DNA of 64,000 bases from Rikenellaceae bacterium (GTDB lineage: Bacteria; Bacteroidota; Bacteroidia; Bacteroidales; Rikenellaceae), in the NCBI GenBank assembly GCA_015060165.1, contig SUZC01000003.1, positions 124,001-188,000 of the forward strand. Direction: 5' to 3'. A program made the translations under genes and the position numbers. Below the pieces are notes generated by a model, which searched no databases, was not told where the DNA came from, and was given only the letters and a program-made list of their open reading frames with translations. Below are positions 60,177-64,000 of this stretch, piece by piece; positions within the stretch are counted from its first letter, which is position 1; the number at the start of each line of letters is the position of its first letter.

Positions 60177-62189
60177 ATGAAAAGATTATTGGTAGTTATT
60201 GCAGTGTTGTTGTGTGTGACGGTGAGTGCGCAGAATAACCCTAAACCATTTGTTATTCCGGAAATTACTTCGTGGAGCGGTGCTCAGGGTGATTTGATTC
60301 CCTCGGGTCGTGTGGCAGTGAAGGGTTCCGATAAGGAGCTTATGCGTATTGCCAACGCTTTTGCTGCCGATTACAAATTGCTCACCGGTCGTGAGCTTTC
60401 AGTTGTGAAGGGTTCTGGTAAGGCTGGCGATATCGTCTTGCAGCTCGATAAGAAGGCCACCTCGCTCGGTAAGGAGGGTTATAAACTCAGCGTTGGTGAG
60501 CAGGCTGTAGTGTCGGCCCACAATCTGCAAGGTGCATTCTGGGCAACCCAAACTCTGTTGCAGTTGGCCGAGCAGTCGGATAATGGTGCAATGCCCAAGG
60601 GTGAGGCTGTCGATATCCCGCAGTATGAGATGCGTGGATTTATGATTGATTGTGGCCGTAAGTTCTTCCCGATGGATTATTTGCGCAAGCTGGTGAAGAT
60701 TATGGCTTATTACAAGATGAACACTTTGCAGGTTCACCTTAACGACAACGGCTTCCGTCAGTATTTCGATAATGATTGGTCAAAGACTCAGGCTGCATTC
60801 CGTTTGGAGAGCGATACCTATCCAGGTTTGGCTGCAAAAGATGGTAGCTATTCGAAGCAGGAGTTTATCGATATGCAGATTTTGGCCGAGCAGAACTATG
60901 TTGAGGTTATCCCCGAGATTGATGTTCCTGCTCACTCGTTGGCCTTTACTCACTACAAGCCAGAGATTGGCTCTAAGGAGTATGGTATGGACCACCTCGA
61001 TCTGTTCAATCCCGAGACCTATAAGTTTGTCGATGGCCTATTCCGCGAGTATTTGGAGGGCGAGAATCCCGTATTCCGTGGCAAGCGTGTACACATCGGA
61101 ACTGACGAGTACTCTAATGCCAAGAAGGAGGTTGTTGAGAAGTTCCGCGAGTTTACCGATCACTATATTCGCTTCGTTGAGGGCTTCGGCAAGCAGGCTA
61201 TGTGCTGGGGCGCATTGACACACGCTAAGGGTGATACCCCCGTAAAGTCGGAAAACGTGATTATGAATTGCTGGTATAATGGCTATGCCAGTCCTCGCGA
61301 TATGAAGGAGCAGGGCTATCAGCTTGTGAGCATTCCCGATGGATTCCTCTATATTGTTCCTGCGGCAGGATATTACTACGACTATCTGAATTGCAATTAC
61401 CTATACGACCATTGGACTCCCGCCCTTATCGGTAATCAAAAGTTCGACGAGCAGGATCCTGCGATTTTGGGAGGTATGTTTGCCGTATGGAACGACCACG
61501 CTGGTAATGGTATCTCGGTAAAGGATGTTCACCACCGAGTATTCCCCGCTATGCAGACTTTGGCGGTGAAGTGCTGGAGTGGCAAGCTTCGCGAGTTGCC
61601 ATACGCCGAGTTCGATAAGCAGCGTAAGACGTTGAGCGAGGCTCCGGGTGTGAATGAGTTGGCACTCTATGGCGTTGAGCAGCGTGAGATTTATGCAGCC
61701 GATGAGTTGAAGGCCGGCTCGGAGTTGCCTCACGAGGAGATAGGCTACGACTACACCATTACCTTCACTTTGGAGGGTGCTGCCGAGCAGAAGGGTACCG
61801 AGTTGTTGCGTTCGGGTAATGCAGTGTTCTATTTGTCGGACCCTGAGAGTAGCCAGATGGGTTTTGAGCGTGATGGTTATCTCAATAAGTTCAACTTCCG
61901 CGTGCCACAGAACGGCAAGGTCGAGATTAAGATTCAGGGTAACAATAAGATGACACGCCTCTATGTAAATGGCCGTCTGCGTCAGGAGTTAGGTCCACTC
62001 ACTCTTTATGCAATGAAACCCAACGAACTTGTAGGATTCCAGAATGGCGACAAGAATGCTTGGAAACCAGTAATGTATAACCCCGGAACAAAGATGTACT
62101 ACCAACGCACGTTGGTATTCCCATTGCGCAAGGCTGGCGATTTCAAGAGCCGCATTAGCAACTTTAAGGTATTCAACTACTTGAAGTAG
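60177..62189 (+). CDS. GH20 family glycosidase with C-terminal LamG-like region
   Basis: I choose ATG 60177 (MKRLLVVIAVLLCVTVSAQ signal peptide; 670 residues) over ATG 60165. The GH20b domain is followed by the barrel: YEMRGFMIDCGRKFFPMDYLRKLVKIMAYYKMNTLQVHLNDNGFRQY, EVIPEIDVPAHSLAFTHY, and Asp-Glu in HIGTDEYSN near residue 310. Residues about 515-670 are beta-rich (YDYTITFTLEGAAEQKG) like a concanavalin/LamG module. It differs from the 551-aa GH20 enzyme and probably prefers another N-acetylhexosaminide. Confidence 0.93.
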   Translation: MKRLLVVIAVLLCVTVSAQNNPKPFVIPEITSWSGAQGDLIPSGRVAVKGSDKELMRIANAFAADYKLLTGRELSVVKGSGKAGDIVLQLDKKATSLGKEGYKLSVGEQAVVSAHNLQGAFWATQTLLQLAEQSDNGAMPKGEAVDIPQYEMRGFMIDCGRKFFPMDYLRKLVKIMAYYKMNTLQVHLNDNGFRQYFDNDWSKTQAAFRLESDTYPGLAAKDGSYSKQEFIDMQILAEQNYVEVIPEIDVPAHSLAFTHYKPEIGSKEYGMDHLDLFNPETYKFVDGLFREYLEGENPVFRGKRVHIGTDEYSNAKKEVVEKFREFTDHYIRFVEGFGKQAMCWGALTHAKGDTPVKSENVIMNCWYNGYASPRDMKEQGYQLVSIPDGFLYIVPAAGYYYDYLNCNYLYDHWTPALIGNQKFDEQDPAILGGMFAVWNDHAGNGISVKDVHHRVFPAMQTLAVKCWSGKLRELPYAEFDKQRKTLSEAPGVNELALYGVEQREIYAADELKAGSELPHEEIGYDYTITFTLEGAAEQKGTELLRSGNAVFYLSDPESSQMGFERDGYLNKFNFRVPQNGKVEIKIQGNNKMTRLYVNGRLRQELGPLTLYAMKPNELVGFQNGDKNAWKPVMYNPGTKMYYQRTLVFPLRKAGDFKSRISNFKVFNYLK

Positions 62190-62258
62190 TAATTGTTGGT
62201 TCGAAACAATATAAGAGAGATAGATTTTGAGAGAAAGAACAATAAATTTAGGTTAAAA

Positions 62259-64000
62259 ATGAGAAGATTTTTATTTGCAGTTGTAGCCCTCGTGATGGGC
62301 GCAACTATGGCTCAGGCCCAGATAAATCCTCAGCAGCCGATTCCGACTGATAAGGAGATTCGTCAGGGTGTGTTGCCTAATGGACTCACTTACTACATTC
62401 GCCATAACGAGAAGCCAAAGGGTATGGCCAACTTCTATATCGTACACGATGTAGGTGCTGTGCAGGAGGCCGACTCGCAGCAGGGTTTGGCTCACTTCCT
62501 TGAGCATATGGCGTTCAATGGTACGAAGAATTACCCCAAGAAGACCCTTATCGAGTATTTGGAGAAGATTGGTGTGAAGTTTGGTGCTAATCTCAATGCC
62601 TTCACATCGTGGGATTTGACTCAGTATTATATGGAGGATGTTCCAGTAGCACGCGAGACAGTGGTCGATTCTACTCTTTTGATTCTTCACGACTGGTCGC
62701 ACTTCATCTCGCTTATGCCCGAGGAGATTGATTCGGAGCGTGGCGTGATTTCGGAAGAGTTGCGTACTCGCGACAATGCGCAGTGGCGTTCTACTATCAC
62801 TATGTTGCAGGCTGTTGGCAAGGGTACAATCTATGCCAAGCGTAACTTGATTGGTTATCTGGATGGCTTGAAGGGTTTCTCACATGAGGATTTGCGTCAG
62901 TTCTACAACAAGTGGTATCGTCCCGACTATCAGACTGTTGTTGTGGTTGGTGATATCGATGTCGATAAGGTCGAGCAGAAGATCAAGGCGATGATGGCCG
63001 ACATTCCTGCTCCTGCAGCCGATGCAGCCAAGAAAGAGGTGGTGGTTGTCCCCGATAACGCCGAGCCTATCGTTAGCATCTTTACCGATCCCGAGCAGCA
63101 GCGTTCGCAGCTCAATATCTTCTATAAGTCGCAGGCTATGCCTAAGCAGTATCGTGGTTTGGTATTGGCCGAGATGAAGGATATCATCGAGAGCTTTATC
63201 TCGATTATGATGAACGAGCGTTTGAGCGATATCTCTCGCAAACCCGATGCTCCATTCATCAACGCAGGTTTCCAGCCTGGTGGTGGTATGGGTATCTGCC
63301 CAACTTTGGATATCGCAGGTGCGATGGTAACTACTCAGGACGGTAAGATTATGGATGGCTATAAGGCCGTACTTACCGAGATGGAGCGTATGCGTCGTTA
63401 TGGATTCACTGAGGGTGAGTTTGAGCGTGCCAAGGAGGTGATGTTGTCGCGTATCGAGAGCCAGTACAATAGCCGTGGCGACCGCGAGCACGATTTCTAT
63501 GCGCAGCGTTGCATCGATAACTTCCGCGAGGGTACTCCGCTTCCCGATGCCGAGACTGAGCGTAATTTGGATAAGCAGATTGTTGAGATGTTGCCTTTGG
63601 AGGCTATCAATCAGGGTGTTAAGCAGCTCTACGATCCAATGAAGAATTGTGTGATTATCGTTGACTCACCCAAGAAGGATGGTGTTGCAGTTCCTACCGA
63701 GGCAGAGCTTGTTGAGGCTTTGAAAGCAGCTGTTGCGGCAGATGTTAAGCCTTTCGAGGATAATGTGAAGAAGGAGCCACTTATCTCTGACGAGAGTGTA
63801 TTGAAGGGCTCTCCAGTTAAGAAAGAGGTTGTAAACAAGGCTCACGGCGCTATCGAGTGGACTTTGAAGAATGGCATCAAGGTAGTGGTTAAGCAGACTC
63901 CTTACGAGGCCGATAATATCGCCCTTACTGCGTCATCATGGGGTGGTTTGGCTTTGATGAGCGACGAGGAGTACTACTCGGCTCAGATGATGTCGGTTGT
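62259..64000 (+). CDS. M16 family zinc metallopeptidase (3' partial)
   Basis: The frame from ATG 62259 stays open to the window end (580 codons visible). It has a signal peptide (MRRFLFAVVALVMGATMAQA), then LPNGLTYYIRHNEKPKGMANFYIVHDVGA and the inverted zinc motif HFLEH (residues 79-83) with MAFNGTKN after it. The second M16 domain starts near residue 180 and a linker follows. Large periplasmic M16 proteases of this type (about 940 residues) degrade peptides. It lies 69 bases after the GH20 gene. Confidence 0.92.
   Translation, partial: MRRFLFAVVALVMGATMAQAQINPQQPIPTDKEIRQGVLPNGLTYYIRHNEKPKGMANFYIVHDVGAVQEADSQQGLAHFLEHMAFNGTKNYPKKTLIEYLEKIGVKFGANLNAFTSWDLTQYYMEDVPVARETVVDSTLLILHDWSHFISLMPEEIDSERGVISEELRTRDNAQWRSTITMLQAVGKGTIYAKRNLIGYLDGLKGFSHEDLRQFYNKWYRPDYQTVVVVGDIDVDKVEQKIKAMMADIPAPAADAAKKEVVVVPDNAEPIVSIFTDPEQQRSQLNIFYKSQAMPKQYRGLVLAEMKDIIESFISIMMNERLSDISRKPDAPFINAGFQPGGGMGICPTLDIAGAMVTTQDGKIMDGYKAVLTEMERMRRYGFTEGEFERAKEVMLSRIESQYNSRGDREHDFYAQRCIDNFREGTPLPDAETERNLDKQIVEMLPLEAINQGVKQLYDPMKNCVIIVDSPKKDGVAVPTEAELVEALKAAVAADVKPFEDNVKKEPLISDESVLKGSPVKKEVVNKAHGAIEWTLKNGIKVVVKQTPYEADNIALTASSWGGLALMSDEEYYSAQMMSV

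Overview
The window reads as a chromosome segment of a gut Bacteroidales bacterium, most likely Alistipes or a close relative (inference from gene content, not from a marker gene). The evidence is FimA/Mfa-type fimbrial lipoproteins with DUF3575/DUF3868 partners, GH97/GH20/GH109 glycosidases, an RprXY-like two-component pair, and many promoters of the Bacteroidetes form TTTG-N19-TANNTTTG.

Layout. 1-6.8 kb: 3' part of a ThuA-like gene, tRNA-Glu(CUC), and a three-gene RND efflux operon on the minus strand. 6.8-10.9 kb: a minus-strand pair of Gfo/Idh/MocA oxidoreductase and HEAT-DUF1080 protein, probably for handling oxidised glycosides. 11.2-13.2 kb: mannonate oxidoreductase (SDR) and uxuA. 13.8-22.9 kb: fimbrial locus A (plus strand) with a promoter, a G9 tract upstream of it, DUF3575, DUF3868, major fimbrillin, FimB/Mfa2 anchor and two accessory/tip proteins. 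23-43 kb: a central block with GH97, a cystatin-like protein, xerC, hpf, a TlpA-like protein, dnaG, smpB, an MBL hydrolase, a HAD phosphatase, tsaB, a Nim-like flavoprotein, a BACON/DUF5689 lipoprotein with Pro-Glu linkers, an EEP nuclease-like protein, GH20, GH109, a 6S-like RNA, and a TrpB-type synthase behind a classical Trp attenuator. 43-52.1 kb: fimbrial locus B (minus strand), a second set of subunit genes. 52.1-64 kb: VanX-like dipeptidase, CYTH protein, outer-membrane barrel, SDR, histidine kinase/response regulator pair, a secreted protein with three TonB-plug-like modules, gdhA, a small membrane protein, a second GH20 and the 5' part of an M16 peptidase.

The main discovery candidate is the pair of fimbrial loci. 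Locus B lies in inverse orientation and carries no recognisable promoter, no DUF3575 and only the last third of the DUF3868 gene; it is insulated by a terminator at its 5' edge. A and B share three inverted homology tracts at matching positions: 469 bp (5 mismatches, last 308 bp identical) from the DUF3868 3' end into the fimbrillin signal peptide, 538 bp identical across the 5' half of the FimB/Mfa2 gene, and about 170 bp at the 3' end. Crossing over in the first tract would invert about 35.6 kb, restore an intact DUF3868 gene, and place the B subunit set behind the A promoter. This looks like an expression site plus silent cassette for fimbrial antigenic switching, with housekeeping genes carried in the invertible arm. 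The G9 tract upstream of the promoter could add on/off control.

Other notable signals are the complete Trp attenuator (leader peptide with tandem Trp codons), a bacterial stefin/cystatin homologue with a QVVAG motif, ordered direct repeats between the two-component operon and its divergent neighbour, and nested inverted repeats over a GH20 promoter. All family calls are from motif recognition; no database search was run.
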